Below are positions 12,966-26,649 of a DNA stretch of 64,000 nucleotides, one piece after another. The notes under the pieces were generated by a model. The model did not search any database. It was not told where the DNA came from and saw only the letters and a list, made by a program, of their open reading frames with translations. The DNA comes from Anoplolepis gracilipes. Taxonomy: Eukaryota > Arthropoda > Insecta > Hymenoptera > Formicidae. The stretch's first letter is position 1, and each line of letters starts with the position of its first letter. Where the stretch lies: assembly GCF_047496725.1 (NCBI RefSeq), contig NC_132978.1:4145501-4209500 (forward strand). The letters run 5' to 3'. The translations under genes were made by a program, and so were the position numbers.

Positions 12966-14090
12966 CACGATGTTACAGAAATCATCCCCTTCGTATACTT
13001 TTTTGCTACAGAGATCAGTGTCCGGTATTACTGTACGCGATATGCAGTACATGATTGTAATAGTTTTTATTTTACTTTTAATTTATTTTTATCAATCACA
13101 TAGATAATATTGATTTTATTCAGATGATACTTTAATTTTTTAAAAACGCTATTTCTAATACTTTTATTTGAGTAATCTTTATGTGTAATATTCTAAATTG
13201 TTGTCCATATTTCAAAAAATTTGAACTACTTGTCTTATATAATATTTACCAAAGTCAATATACTTTATAATGAAAATATCAAAAATTACTAGTATCTTAA
13301 ATATCAAGAAAATTAAAAAGTAAGAAATTATTAAAAGTAAAATATTAATTTAATAAAATATTTTCACATTTTAATTGTAAATGAAGTAAAGTAAAATAAT
13401 AATTTTAAAAATATATAAAAAAACAGTTGTTATATAACTCAAATTGTATAATCTGTATTTAACAATAATCACACAAGTGGATAAAATACACGCGATATGT
13501 AAAAGCTTTTTGTTTAAAAAGAATTTAATAAGTATCTAAAAATAATAGCGTGTGATATAAAATGTGTATATAAATATATTATATTAAAAATTAATTATAG
13601 AATAATCAAAATATTTTTTTTAGATTATATGTTTTCTCTTTTTATTACACCTCTCGCAATGATACGACAGTTATATTGTACGCGGTCGAAAAAATATATA
13701 CAGCTATAACAATTTTTAACAGTAAAACTTTATTTCAAAACTTTAAACGCATTCATCGCACATTTAACGCACATGTTAATTAAAAATTTTGACGATACTA
13801 CTATGTCGCACGCACGTTTTCGAGACAATTGCTCATGTCGCTTGGCAAAAGCAACACGCTGTGAACAACAGACAGTTATCGCGTATTCGTTAACATGAAA
13901 CAATATAAAAATTTCTCTTATATAAGCACATTTTAGACATTTACACTTTTTTATTGAATTCATAATATGCGAAAAATATCTCTCCAATTTCAAAAATTTC
14001 TAAAAATAATTATAAAAAAACGCATTTATGTGCGAATTCAAAAATATATATTGGTTCTTGTGTAACCAAGATATTATCAAATAAAATTAG
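12966..14090. other. AT-rich spacer, no gene seen
   Basis: AT-rich with many short A/T runs. The minus frame at 13730-13993 (about 87 codons) has scattered cysteines but no recognised arrangement. Confidence 0.6.
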
Positions 14091-14094
14091 ATCG

Positions 14095-14645
14095 AAAGTC
14101 ACATGATTGCGAAACGTCACGTTTAAAAATCGAAAGTTTTATTGCATGTTTTCCGAAAGACAGCAAAAGCTTCATGCATGCATGCATGCATGTTCTTTTG
14201 CGCCACGACGTTGCGCTTTGAAAAAAGAATCCGCTTTCTCTGACGCGAGGAAACAATGATATATCGCTGATCATGTCTGCGATTTCTCCGAAGCAAAGTG
14301 AGACGTTTCGATATCGCGAACGCGCATCTTTAACGTCAGAGGCGTTAATTGCCAAGGATTTTTGTCTTTTCATTTCTTTTGCGTCCATTTGCACGTGCGG
14401 ATGCAATTAAATTGACGAGCGTACATGCGTGTGATTAAATGTGAAGGAGAATTCGTGAATGCGCGTTACATTACAGTCCACGCGAGTCATCAGTGAATGT
14501 GGAAACTGTGTTCATAAATCCTTCCGAAACGCTAATGCTGCCTGCCGATATAGTGATAGAATAGATATCAGGATATCGATATCTCGTGCACTTGCGCCGA
14601 ATTGCCTGCCATTGATTATCGAAATTTTAAACGCGCTAATCTAGT
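14095..14645. other. GC-richer island with (CATG)5
   Basis: A GC-richer block carries a self-complementary tetranucleotide repeat, five CATG units at 14173-14192. A minus-strand frame of about 109 codons at 14077-14406 covers the repeat but shows no domain. Regulatory DNA is possible. Confidence 0.35.
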
Positions 14646-14649
14646 ATGG

Positions 14650-17600
14650 CGTGTTTATTTTAATATTTCAAATTTTTTAATATTAAATTAACTGTATCAT
14701 GAAGAAAAAGCTGCTCAATATTCTTTAAATTGGCGGATGAATTATCGTTTATTTTCGTTATATCAAATTTCTCATCGGGAGCAACACCAGTTGTATGTAA
14801 TTAAATATATATTTGCTAGATAAAATTAATTTTATTAGATGAAGTAATTTCAAGCCCACACCATATTTAATATCATTTAAGATTAATATTTTTATATTGA
14901 TTCTTAATTTTAATTGAGATGTATGTATTATATAATAATAATTAAATTTTTGCAATTTCCTTTAGCGATACTTACTGTTAGAGAAATATGTTAAATCTAT
15001 ACAATTGCTCAGTCTTTTAGAAATATCAATAATAATGCAATGTTATTTACTTTCTAATCCATTATTATAATGAAAATTCTCTTTATTAAACATGATTTTT
15101 CTGATTTTTTTCTAACTTCTTTATTTATAGAGAAATTATGCTTTCAAATAATTAAAATTAATTATCGTGTCTTATATTATTATGTCATTATTATAATTTT
15201 TATTCTCATATATACATATAATTGTTATATAATTATATATTTATAAAACAAAGCTAATTTCGTGGATTAAGACACGCGTAAGTTTTTGCATAAATTGTGA
15301 TTTTATGTCATAGCTTTTATAATCGTCAATAGATGATAGAAAATTAATCTAGAATATTGCTAAAGAAATATGTGTTTAGTAGTTTTATTGGTTCTACATT
15401 ATTAAGTAAAATTAAGGTTAAAGAATATATGTATGTCGAATGAGATAAGCACTTACAAGTAATTATACTAGACGAACTAACAATTTGACAGAAATCAAGT
15501 TAAGCTTGTTCAAATGACAAATATACCTTAGACGTACATCCAATCTTACGACAGAGAGAATATCTAACATGTTCTTCAAATAACTCTTGGAATTAACACA
15601 GGCAGTTTCCTACGAGATTACATCGAGAATCTGTCGGATTTCTCTCTGATGTGATCTAGGAATTGTTGCTATCATTCTATCGTATATAATGTAAATAATC
15701 TTTGTCTAATTGATTATACATATAATTATATATTCAGTCGGCATTGCTCTCAACATGAATGACACGAAAAAATGCTTTATATGAAAAGATAATCTACAAT
15801 ATCTACAGAGTATCGACCGTAGTTTTAATTCTAAGTAATTATTATTAAATTTAATTAATATATGTATATGTATGTATGTATGTATAAAATAACTTATAAA
15901 CAAATTAGAAATATTTTGAAGCAAATCCCGACATGTATATTTAAAATTTCCATAACGGAAAATCCATCCAAAGAATGAATTGCAACAACAACAGATTATG
16001 ATCGATGAAAACAAGTTAATAGGTCACGATAAATTGTATAATAATTAACTGTGATATAAAATACTAATGTAAGTTTCTATGATTGAATCACAGTGTTGTA
16101 ACGAATAACGCGATATACGTATTTTATAAATATGGTAATCGATACTCGCGATACATTCATTATGAAAAATTACAGAATTGCGAGTGATATTTTACCAAAT
16201 AACATTTATTTTTTTTTAATATTCATTATTCCACACTAGTTTGTTTTTTATTTTAAAGAAAAATTAAATTATCGCTTATGGCACAAAGTGCTAATCTATG
16301 CAAATTACTAACCTATAAGAGTTTTCTTTTTACTTTTATCTTTAATAAAAATTTAATAAAATTTTTAATACTGTTTTTTAAAGCTTTAATTTAAAATAAT
16401 TTTTATTTAATAAACATTATAAATAGCGTGCGTGTATAATTATGTATAAATTATAGATCTATTTGCAAGTTGTTGCACTATTTGCTAATAGCAGATTCTT
16501 AAAATTAGTTGGAGATAAAAATTCTTAATATCAAAATATCGAAGCGAGCTAATAAGTTTTAAATGAAAAGTATTTAAAATTAGTCAATCAGAGCGGCAAT
16601 TATTTTTTTAACGATGTTTACTGATTCAGACATACGCTTTAACAATTTTTCCGCTGATATGTAATTTATTATCAATATTTTCAGATTAAGAACATACATA
16701 AATTACTAAATCGAATAAATAATTTAAGTAATGGAAAGCCATCATTCAATCAGAAAGAATTACAAAAAATAAAATATTTGATGTAAAATTAATTTATAAA
16801 GCATTAAATATCTGCCACGAAATAATTTTTCGAGGCAATAACAAATCAGCATTACACACAGTTTTGGCATTTGTTTATGTACCTGCTGCATAATATTCGT
16901 CCAGTGAAATTTAAACCAACAGGCAGTACGATCCATATATTACAATATTTCTCGAAACGCGATTATTCTCTCTAGAAACAATTAACGATTTTTCGCCTGA
17001 ACAATTAATTAATTCAGTAATTAAATAATCGTAAACATATCAAGACAACAGTTATTTACCCAAACAAATATTTTTGTGCAATATATTCAATCAGAAATTG
17101 AAGCGAGAAGATAAAAGAGGAAAATAATAAATTATAATTAATAAATTACGTTCTCTGTTTTAAAATATTTAAAACAATAATTATTTCCTTGACAAGTCAT
17201 ATATATATTTTTTTATATACATTTTGCTTCATATTTAACAATCGACCAAGTGATCCAAAAAACAGAAAGCTGTAACATGTATAATGACAGTTTATTAATA
17301 ATTAATTTGTAATATTTTAAACAGAGCACACACATTCATGTATTTAGACATTTAATTTATATTAGTATACATAATTGTACATAATGCAATATATTTTATA
17401 AGAAAAATATTATCGCGAATTTTGTGGCCAGCACTCAATGCTTGTTTTCATTGATATTTCCTTTTTGTATTTGACTGTCACTGGTGTCCAATAGAATAGC
17501 AGAAAATCTCATTAAGATATTGTTACTTAATGCGTGTTAAATAATTACAATGTCTTTTAGTAAAATATAAAATGTATATATTATTGAATAAAAATTACAG

Positions 17601-17890
17601 TTTTTCTTATAAGAGTTATAGTTACAAAAATTATAATTTTTAATACAATATTTTTATTTTTCGAAAACAAACTTTTTCATATATTAATTGACCTCGACAA
17701 CTCAAGAAAAGGAAGCAGCTTTGATGACGGTGGAGTAGTCTTGATGATTTATTTTATTTATATTTTATTAATTGCACGTTTATTTCCGTTTATTTAGATG
17801 ATTTCAAAACGAAAATTAGAAATAAAGATTTCTTATAAGACCGAGAAAGCGTTAACGCATGAGTCTCTGTAAGTGGAAGATGCGATGACA
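14650..17890. other. AT-rich spacer, no gene seen
   Basis: More than 3 kb of very AT-rich sequence with no convincing exon, RNA gene or transposon protein. Short TATG/TGTA-type repeats occur around 15860-15885. Confidence 0.65.
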
Positions 17891-17899
17891 ATATGTTCT

Positions 17900-19400
17900 G
17901 TTCGTTCGGAATTCAAGACGTTAATGTTAAGTATCCTAATTACGTCCCACGCGATCCTTATAATACCCATTTTGCCTTGCATGTCTTTCTTCTTTCCGTC
18001 GCACAGAAATCAGTGAGAGACGGTTTCTCTCTCGGGAAATTCTTCCGAAACTGCAATTACGAAAGGAGTTGACGGCGATTATCCGTATGCCCCAGCGTTT
18101 AATTAGAATTTTATTAACACGGAGAGAGGAGCAGGCGTTTATGTGTTCATTTCTCACGAGAATTTCCGAGATTTTCACGAACAGTGAAAATATTAAACAA
18201 CTTGCGTGCACTTTTATTTGCGATAAATCGAATTTAAGCGTACGATGCCTAGTAATTATTTTTTACTCTATTATATAGCTTCCAATTTTAGATATCGACC
18301 TGTTAATGTATGAAGATAATTTTTATAGTTATAAATCCGATCTTGTGCACCCCCAACACAGAGGTGTTGACAAATTCTCGAATTATTTCGGGCCCAACGG
18401 TGCCGTATCCTGCATCTCTAGTAGGTAGAAAATGATATATGTTATGAGTCTGCGGTTTCATGTGCCAACTTTATATGGTACTAAAACATACTTACGCAAC
18501 CATTAGACATAAATATGAATTTCTCATAACTTGCTAAACTGTCCTGAAATTATTATGTCAATTAAATAAGACAACGAATTGATAATATAGCTGAAATATT
18601 ACTTTATAAAAACAAAAAAGACAATTTTGAGATTACTTTAGCTGTCATAAAATAACTCTGTAATTATTGGCAGGTGTCTTTTTGGTTATATTATTATTAT
18701 TAATATCATTTATATAAATAATAAAATATTTATGTAAGTTATAAAAAAAACTAGGCGCGTAATTTTAATACTTTTTCTTCAATTTATAAGTGCTGCAGTA
18801 AGACAGCTGTAAAGCCAAGACAAATTGACAAGTTGACACAGAGAATTAAGTTTCACCTATAATTTCGATCGCTTCTAGCCACTCTCGATACGCAGTGTCC
18901 ACTATAACGCCACCCTTTCTCGTCGATTGACAGCCTGGAAACTTGCGAGCGGCTCTCGCCCAACAGCAATTACATAGGATTCGCTATTAATATATCGAAG
19001 GACGATGGTTGTAATTTATAGTGTATAAAATGCGGCTTTCTACTTTTCATTATTGACTCGCGAATATCGGCCGTTCTTAAAAGCTTAGATTGTAAGTGAA
19101 TATTCGGATTTTTTCTGATTCGTCAGGTCGACGTTGAAATCATGCACGCCATCGTTAGATAGGCACCGGATCGAAGTATCTTTATGTACGATGCATATAT
19201 ACACGCACATACGTGCAACGCGAGCTAGTTACTCGTTCGCTTTTTGCGTTACGCAAGAACCACGCCTAAGTCCGGAGCTGATCTCGGTTGCACTGTCTTG
19301 TCTACTGCAGCTACGATCGGTGATTGCGAGTTTGAATCCGAATTTTTGAGGAAAAATGCAAATGTCACGCAAATGCTCAAGCATACATAAACGATATAAA
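17900..19400. other. alternating GC-richer islands, weak exon-like patch at 18.34-18.43 kb
   Basis: Islands at 17.9-18.24 and 18.88-19.35 kb are GC-richer. Between them, 18340-18432 is a compact GC-richer patch preceded by a pyrimidine-containing stretch ending in CAACACAG and followed by a GTAGAAA that could act as a donor. Two of its plus frames are open across it. I recognise no protein family, so it is described but not called as a gene. Confidence 0.35.
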
Positions 19401-19508
19401 AAAAAAAATATAAATCGCACTATAAAAATTCGTGAATTGTGAGAAGTTTTTTGTTTCTTTTTCTCTTTCTTTTCTTCATTTTTTTCTTTAGTTCCTTTAA
19501 ATCATGGC

Positions 19509-19511
<3 letters not shown>

Positions 19512-19548
<37 letters not shown>
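19512..19548. repeat. (TG)n microsatellite
   Basis: About 18 uninterrupted TG units followed by a short AT run. The repeat creates a false Cys-Val run in an overlapping frame. Confidence 0.97.
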
Positions 19549-19555
<7 letters not shown>

Positions 19556-20191
19556 CATATATATAAAAGAGTGGCAAGAAGAAAAGAAAAGTTTGATTGG
19601 AATATAAGAAGCTTTGTTACGCGGATTTCTTAGAACTCTACGAGTTTTTCACACTTGATTTGTAACGAAACGATAGTAGCAGCGTTTTCATTACATTCAC
19701 TCACCAAGGCGATCGCTCACCTTGACCATTACCACGAGACTAACCATAAAATTACTTTTTTTACATTTTTACTGAACTCTATGTTGTTACACGATAATAT
19801 GTCGAAATATAAGTAAACGGTGAAAATTAAATGTCAAACATCGACATTTATTCTACGAGAAAATTCGACAATTTATCATACTTTGACGGTAATAAAATTA
19901 AAATAGCGGAATCAATTTTGACAAGAATTGATGGAAAAATTCATTTCCAATTACTCTACGAATTTTTCACAATCGAGAAAATAATCATGTGTGTCAAGAG
20001 CCTTGTTTGTAATTTTAAAAGTCTCTATTAAATCGCAGATGTTTGAAAAATTAAACTCTTCGTTGAGAAATTTAAGAATCCGTTAAGGCAATTCAATTAC
20101 TCATTACAATTGACATTGTGATCGTTCTAAATATAAAAAGCTACCGTTCGCTATTGCTGGCGAAGCGAATTGGCTTTGCAAAACGTTCTGT

Positions 20192-20270
20192 CGCGAACAT
20201 TTTGAATTTTGCGGCTGGCGAAATTCAATCGTACCCACCATGCGAACGCATATTGCCGCAAATGTTCGCG
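20192..20270. other. bulged inverted repeat, hairpin-forming
   Basis: The right arm at 20255-20270 (GCCGCAAATGTTCGCG) is complementary to the left arm at 20192-20215, apart from an extra insert of about 8 bases between the two paired blocks of the left arm. The loop of about 39 bases contains a smaller TGCG-AA-CGCA hairpin at 20241-20250. This is structured DNA or possibly a structured transcript. I do not recognise it as a known microRNA. Confidence 0.55.
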
Positions 20271-20409
20271 TAAAAGGATTCCGCGATGTTACGCAATAGA
20301 ACGATTTCACGATTCGTATTTTGGAAACGCATTCAATTCTAACTGCTTGATTGAGAGAGTTAGAGAGAAAGCGAGAAAACGCGAAAGAGAGATATTCGCT
20401 TATTCAAGA

Positions 20410-21220
20410 TATTTCTAAAAAATGTAAAATTCATAAAGCGTGATTATGTTTCATTACGTATTGATGGTAAAATGTGCAAAATATGTCGAAATATTCTCTA
20501 AAATATTCCGCTTACAAGTTGAAAAGCTGTTCCTTTGATAATGATATATGACAAATGCGCGTCAAATTTACGTAGATTCACATTACATACGTCACTGTAA
20601 TACACAGAAATGAACACAGTTCGTCAACTGTCGACAGTAGATAAACTGTCGTAAAACATGTTATAAAAAGTAGCCTACATCAATAACTCAATCATTTTGC
20701 TGGTCTCATAAACATGATGCATTTCACGAACTGTATAAACTCATTTCATCTCAAGAGCCGGTTGATATGCCCTCGAAGTTTCACTAGATCAGAAACTCCA
20801 TCTATATATCAGGAATACGTGTAATATATATTATGAAACATGATTACAACTTATAATTGCACTTCTCTGTGAGATTAGCAAGAAATTCGGTTTAATTTAT
20901 AGAGTTTTCTCTTCTTCAAAAAGACTTTTCTTAAGAGTTTTTGATATTGATTTTAAAGAAATTTTAAATGATTAAAAATAAAAAAGTAGAGATTCGAAAA
21001 GAGATATATGAAATGCTAATTGAGATCTTCCGGCCTTACGTGTCTTTTACTCATTAGTTTAGTCGTGAGTTAAATAATTAATATGCAAATTATTAAATGT
21101 TATATATATATTGTATTTGCACACACACAATAATATTAATTTTATAATACATTTTAAAATATATGACAACTCTCTCTTTTTACGAGATTAATTCAACAGA
21201 GAAATGAAGATTAGATACAA
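20410..21220. other. AT-rich spacer, no gene seen
   Basis: No exon-like or repeat structure beyond short AT and CA runs (for example at about 21120-21130). Confidence 0.55.
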
Positions 21221-21229
21221 ATGAGAACT

Positions 21230-21580
21230 TATAAGTGCATAATGTGACATGCAGAATATCGAGACCCTTTGGAGTTTCACATCAGTTACGCAGTTGCACG
21301 AATGGTTTGTTACGAGAAAATCTCTGCAGTTACCTCACTTGTAGTAACACATCGGCGGGAGCGGGAGCGGTAGCGACGGAAATCGGCCGCGGAATTCGTG
21401 CGGTCGATCGCAACGAGCCCCGGATCGGGGTCGGATGCATTGATACGAAAATAAAAGACGTATGTAGACGACGAGATTTCACTAGCGTTCGAGTTAGCTT
21501 TCCCCGCGAAATATTTGCTGGCGTACAAATTTTGTCGCGTGAAGTTCGGAAAACGCAGACGTTAACAGAATCGTAACATA
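21230..21580. other. GC-rich island, frames on both strands, no family recognised
   Basis: A sharply bounded GC-rich block has a plus-strand frame of about 113 codons at 21235-21576 and a minus frame at 21310-21528. Neither has a signal peptide, repeated motif or domain I can name. Open frames on both strands are expected from the lower stop-codon density alone. A regulatory element is at least as likely as a gene. Confidence 0.3.
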
Positions 21581-22529
21581 CACACCTTAAAAATATGTCG
21601 CTGAATTTTTTAAATATTTTTAACGCTTCTTAAATATTTTTTTTTTACATTGATATCGCTTAACGAAGTTGCGTGTGTGTCGAATAATTATTAATTCCTA
21701 TTTTATAATCCAGAGGCTTGTAACCACTTTAAAATTATATCTAAATTTTTGTTACCTACTATAGATCGGTTTTATAACAAGAACATTTTTATTTAAATGA
21801 CTATTCTCTTAGTAGCTGCAGGTAACATTTGCATTTGTGCGGCGCGCTCGTAACGCTGTGGGTTACATAAAGGTTTCGGCGTGTGTCGACTACAAGTGAA
21901 ATCGGATTGAATGCGTGGAATAAAATGGAAATCAAAGTTCAATAACTCCGTTATTAGCTGCCGCGCAAAACTGCCGGCGAATTCCTAAACGTCGCATGTA
22001 AATTGCGCATAAACCATAACTTTATGCCGTTCCCCATAAATCAAACTGTACATACATATATTTTTGATGCACGGCGCATCAAAATTTAAGCGTCATTTTA
22101 TATCGAACAAAATAAATATTGTCTTTTTTGTTCAATACTTATATCAGTAACGCGAATCCTTGTGTTCTTGCAAATATTATATATTTAAAAGTATTAATGC
22201 AAGAAAAAAAAATGTAACGTATCTTTTTTTTTCATTCGCCCTTTACTTTTACAAAAAAAAAAGAATGCACACTGACATTTTTAAATTATATAAATTATAT
22301 AAAAATATAATAAATATAATATATAAAAGTAAAATATATCATAAAATATAAAATAAAGTGTTAGTGCAGTTATACTATCTGCATTTACATTTTTAAATGT
22401 GTAATTTCATTAGCTTTTACAATATTCCAAGTGGATGACGCTTTTTACCTTTTATTTGCATAAAACGCGTTTGATGTAAAATTCACGTTGCCATGTAAAA
22501 CAGGCCACGCTCGAATGATAATCTGCTAA

Positions 22530-23220
22530 ACAAAATTGTCAATGAACACAATTTATCTCCATCGTGTTTTTTGTTAAACCGATAATCTTCTTCGCTACCC
22601 TCCGTTCCCCTTCTACTACCTTGATGCGTATACATTCAGCAATCAGCTTATCGCAATCGCAGTCGATTAACACCCCGGCTCGTGTAGACTGATACCGGCA
22701 CGAATCTGGTAGAAATTCAGATTTACGAAAATCGCATTTTTCTCGCATCGACGATAAACATGGAGAATCGTGCATTTCAATTCGGGGGGCTGCAAGTGTG
22801 CGTCGGTTTCGACAGCGGGATAACACCACATTGTCAACGTTAAAAAAATTTCGAGCCTTTCACTGCTTCCATATCGATTCTGACGAGAATACGAGAGCCT
22901 TTCGTACATCGAGAGCGACAACAGACTTCTCTCATTGTGCACGTTGCGTGATGTTCCGGCGACGCACGTTCCCGTCAAACACGTCAAACGCACATACAGA
23001 CAACTCGATTGCGAGTCGTTTGCATTTTCGCAGCTTTTCACGTCTGCGGAAAAATTAATCCGATTACGGACACGTCGGGTGATTTTTGCAATCCCGTTTG
23101 TTGCTTTATTAGCTCAATCGGACATGCTGTAAGCAGTCGGTATTTAATTATACGTGAATCATATAACCTCGGTAACTACAGCGCGACGTGCGCAATTTCT
23201 ACTGTAGTTTGTTAAAATTT
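22530..23220. other. GC-rich island, no family recognised
   Basis: Several overlapping frames of 60-124 codons exist on both strands. None has a consistent domain or is framed by clear splice signals. The block is bounded by AT-rich repeats on the right (from about 23230). Confidence 0.3.
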
Positions 23221-23224
23221 TATG

Positions 23225-24540
23225 AATTTAACGATATATATATTTAACGATATATATGTTATAATTGATTATAATTTATAGTTTATGTACATTGATATAA
23301 TTATGAGAGAAAATTGTTAATTAAGATAAATAAAGATTGGATGAATAAAAAAAGATTTTATATGAATATGTATATATATTTTTTTATATAATATATTATA
23401 TTACATATATATTCTATTATATATTCTATTATTTTTATAATGTATATATGTATGTACAATATATCCATACATGTTTCTTTGTTTTATATACTTTGTGTCT
23501 GTGTGTTTATAAAAATAATAAGAGTAATTAAAAAATAATTTAAAAAATAATCTTTGCGTTGTCTTTTTTAAAAAAAGTGAAGTTTATGTATAGGGTAAGT
23601 ATAGCTGAAAAAAGCCAGTTTATATTAATCTGATAAAGCCGCGGATAGAAATTATACCAGGAATCATTTAGTTAACATTTACATATGCAAAAGCTTTGTG
23701 AAATGCTGCACCTTCAATTATTTGCATCGAATATTATCTCTGTAAAATAATATCTATAGTTGTGGTATCCCTTGTACAATCGGATTTAACTGACAAAAAG
23801 GCAAAAATATCGTTGGACAACTAGTGGTTTTGATATTCATTGTCGCCGGAAAAATGCGATGTTACGCTTTTCGACTAAAAAGAAAAGAGAAAAAACGAAT
23901 TGGCATTCGAAACAGAGGCTCTCAGAAATATGTTACAAAAATATATGCTGAAAATCCAATTCTGTAACTCGTAATCCAGGTGCAACGATTTTTCTGTCTA
24001 TATACATTCTAGAAATCGCATTCAACACGAATGTTGTAATTCCATATCACTTATTTGTTACTCTCGGCACGCAAGATTGCAGGAAATATCGAGCCTGTTA
24101 TTACACGGGGTTGGCTTTTCAATCAATCTTCAACAAACACGTTTATCATGCATTTAAAAAATATGCTCTTTTTCAGTCATTATTCACATAACGAATCAAT
24201 ATTCTAACATCCTATTGGCAGCTTTCAATATTAAATACGTAATTGCTCACGTAATTTCATATTTTTCAGTGAAAAAAATCTATATTTCACAATATCATAT
24301 TTGACAATCGCTGTCAAAGTGATTGAGATACTCATAATACAGACAATGCATTTACGGCTTTATCTTCTTCATAATAATATTATAATAATAAAGATTAAAA
24401 ATTGAAAATAATAATTTTACACCACTCAGATTTAATTTGAATACCTATCATTTAATATGCCATTATATTGACACTTTTATAGGTCGAAAAAGACCGATGC
24501 ATCTATTTATATATTTATCTTCTTTCTCATCATTATTACG
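23225..24540. other. AT-rich spacer with TA-rich runs
   Basis: The segment from 23230 to 23470 is dominated by imperfect TA and TATG runs. The remainder is AT-rich unique sequence. No gene seen. Confidence 0.6.
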
Positions 24541-24549
24541 ACTAAGCAA

Positions 24550-25210
24550 TCGTTACCACTTTAATCGCCGCCAAAGGGTCCGCGCCTTTTCCATCCGGCT
24601 CTTGTATCTCGGCCGGTTAGAAAAGAAAGATCTTTTCAGTTTTGCGGACTGCTTGTGCAATAAAAACACCCGCAGATGAGTCGCGCGGGTAGGAAAGAGA
24701 GGGAAGTGGAAAGCCGTAAGGCGTGAAGGAAAGAAAGGCGCGACCCTAGTTCGCGCTGGCAGCCTTGCCATTGAATTAGAATTTCCGAGTCGTTAATTTC
24801 CGTCAGCCTCATAAGAAGGGAAGGAAGAAGGAATGGGGAAGGGGATCCCGAGGGAATAAGACAGAGACTGGATAAAGCGACAGAATGCGAGTGCGTCAAG
24901 CAGCAAACGAAGGCTGAAAGGATTTCCAGAAAGAAGGAGGCAAAGAAACGCAGAAAAGTGATAAGAAAGAGAAAGAGAGAAGAACAAGTTTCTTTGGGAA
25001 GCGGAAGATGTCATGGTTTTCTCTTTCTCTTTTCTTTTTCTCCCCTTTGCGGGAAACGTCGGGGTAATTTTTTCTACGAGCTGCCTCATCCACGCTCGAT
25101 TAACTCCTCGAAGGGGTCCGGTTGCGGGACCTTGCACAATGGACCCTGCGTGCCACCCGCGGTTGCATAATGCCATAGTCCGAGATGCAAGACACACAAA
25201 CACACATACA
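24550..25210. other. GC-richer, purine-rich island
   Basis: From about 24690 to 25010 the plus strand is strongly purine-biased (GA-rich). It then switches to pyrimidine-rich TCTCTTTCTCTTTTC at about 25018-25045. A minus frame of about 136 codons at 24793-25203 is a product of this bias and shows only low-complexity Ser/Leu/Phe runs. GA-rich tracts are typical of GAGA-factor-type regulatory DNA in insects, but that role is inference. Confidence 0.35.
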
Positions 25211-25335
25211 CATATACGGAGTAATAATCGCCAAGATTTTTAATCCGTCGAATATTTTTCTACCCATATAGCTATCCTGTAACGTCAGGTAAATTAGTTA
25301 TTCCATTTTTAATTATTTATATGTTATAATTGTAT

Positions 25336-25338
<3 letters not shown>

Positions 25339-25370
<32 letters not shown>
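25339..25370. repeat. (TA)n microsatellite
   Basis: About 16 TA units run directly into a short CACACATACACA stretch. Confidence 0.97.
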
Positions 25371-25379
<9 letters not shown>

Positions 25380-25519
25380 ACAAAAAAGATAGAAAGAGAA
25401 ATCAAATTAGTACTCGATAATCTAATGACTTGTGCATTCAGAAATATTACAAGTGTTATACAAGAAAGTACGAAAAATAAAAACCTTACGATTACGTCCG
25501 CGATCGACGAATCATAAAA

Positions 25520-26640
25520 TTATATTACGCGAAACTTGACGCAAAACGATGACATTAAAGAGATATATAATCGAGCAATAATACCGTATTTCGCGAAAAA
25601 ATGGCGATTAATTTTTTTCTCGCTCCCGCGCGCTGATTTATTGTCATCTACAAGAGATGACGCGATTAAAATATCGCCAATCATGCGTGTTTTACGCCCA
25701 AGTGCCTTCAGTCGTCCGTTCGAGATACTTATCGATTTACGAGAGAATATATTGGCATTAATCGACAATGTAATGTTTAAGATACAAGACTGGTTATATT
25801 TGCAGGGAAAAAAAGAGATTAGTGTGATCCTCCATACTGAATTTCGGCGTGTTATAACATGATAACACACGAGAAATTGATTGTTTAACACAAACCCTCG
25901 ACTATGCACGATCGCCGATAGCTACACAATTGTAGAATTGTGTGCAGACTATATCGTATAGTTTTAACACTTTAATACTTCCATAAAAGAGAAAGAGCAA
26001 TTTAATTGGTACGTAGTTCGGCCTTGAAAAAGAGCGCAATAATTACTCCTGCGTGATGCCAAAGGTGATATGAGAGGCGTGCGTGGTGAAGTTAAAAGGC
26101 TAAAATTGCAGAACGCGCCCGCAGGCGAGCGAGATCAATTTAGCAAAGTAATTAGATGAAGTAATCAAAAGGATTAAATCGAGCAATTTGAGGGAACAAA
26201 ATGGAACAACAGGAATATAAAGAGCATTGTACGCCTCGAATGAGAGACGTCTCTGGTTACGCGATATTTAATTTCAAATCCTGAAAGAGTGAGAGACAGT
26301 GAGAGAGAAATATGATATAAATTTTTTTTTTCATAAATTATATATGAGAATAATATACGAGTTAGCACTACTGCCGGAAAACATGCGTTGGAATTTTTGC
26401 AGAAAGAAAAATGAATAAATACATTCCGCGGATTTAAATCCGTATACTGTTCATATCATTATAGCAATTTAATGAATGTATATGAAAAAAGAAGACACTT
26501 TATTCCATTTTTACATATTATATGCCCGCACGTATGCATATATCGTACGTTATAATTTCAAACGCAAAAAGAGTGTCTAAATTCGTCGTCATCTTTTCGT
26601 TCGCATTTCTCCCAAAGTGTACGTTCTTCATTCAATAATA
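25520..26640. other. mixed spacer, no gene recognised
   Basis: Frames of about 108 codons (plus, 25536-25862) and 129 codons (minus, 25520-25909) overlap almost exactly on opposite strands and have no recognisable domain. Short GA and T runs occur around 26280-26335. Confidence 0.4.
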
Positions 26641-26649
26641 GTGAAAGCG

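Noticed and set aside
24793..25203. 136-codon minus-strand frame
   Set aside because: It follows a purine-rich tract and encodes low-complexity Ser/Leu/Phe, with equal frames on the other strand.
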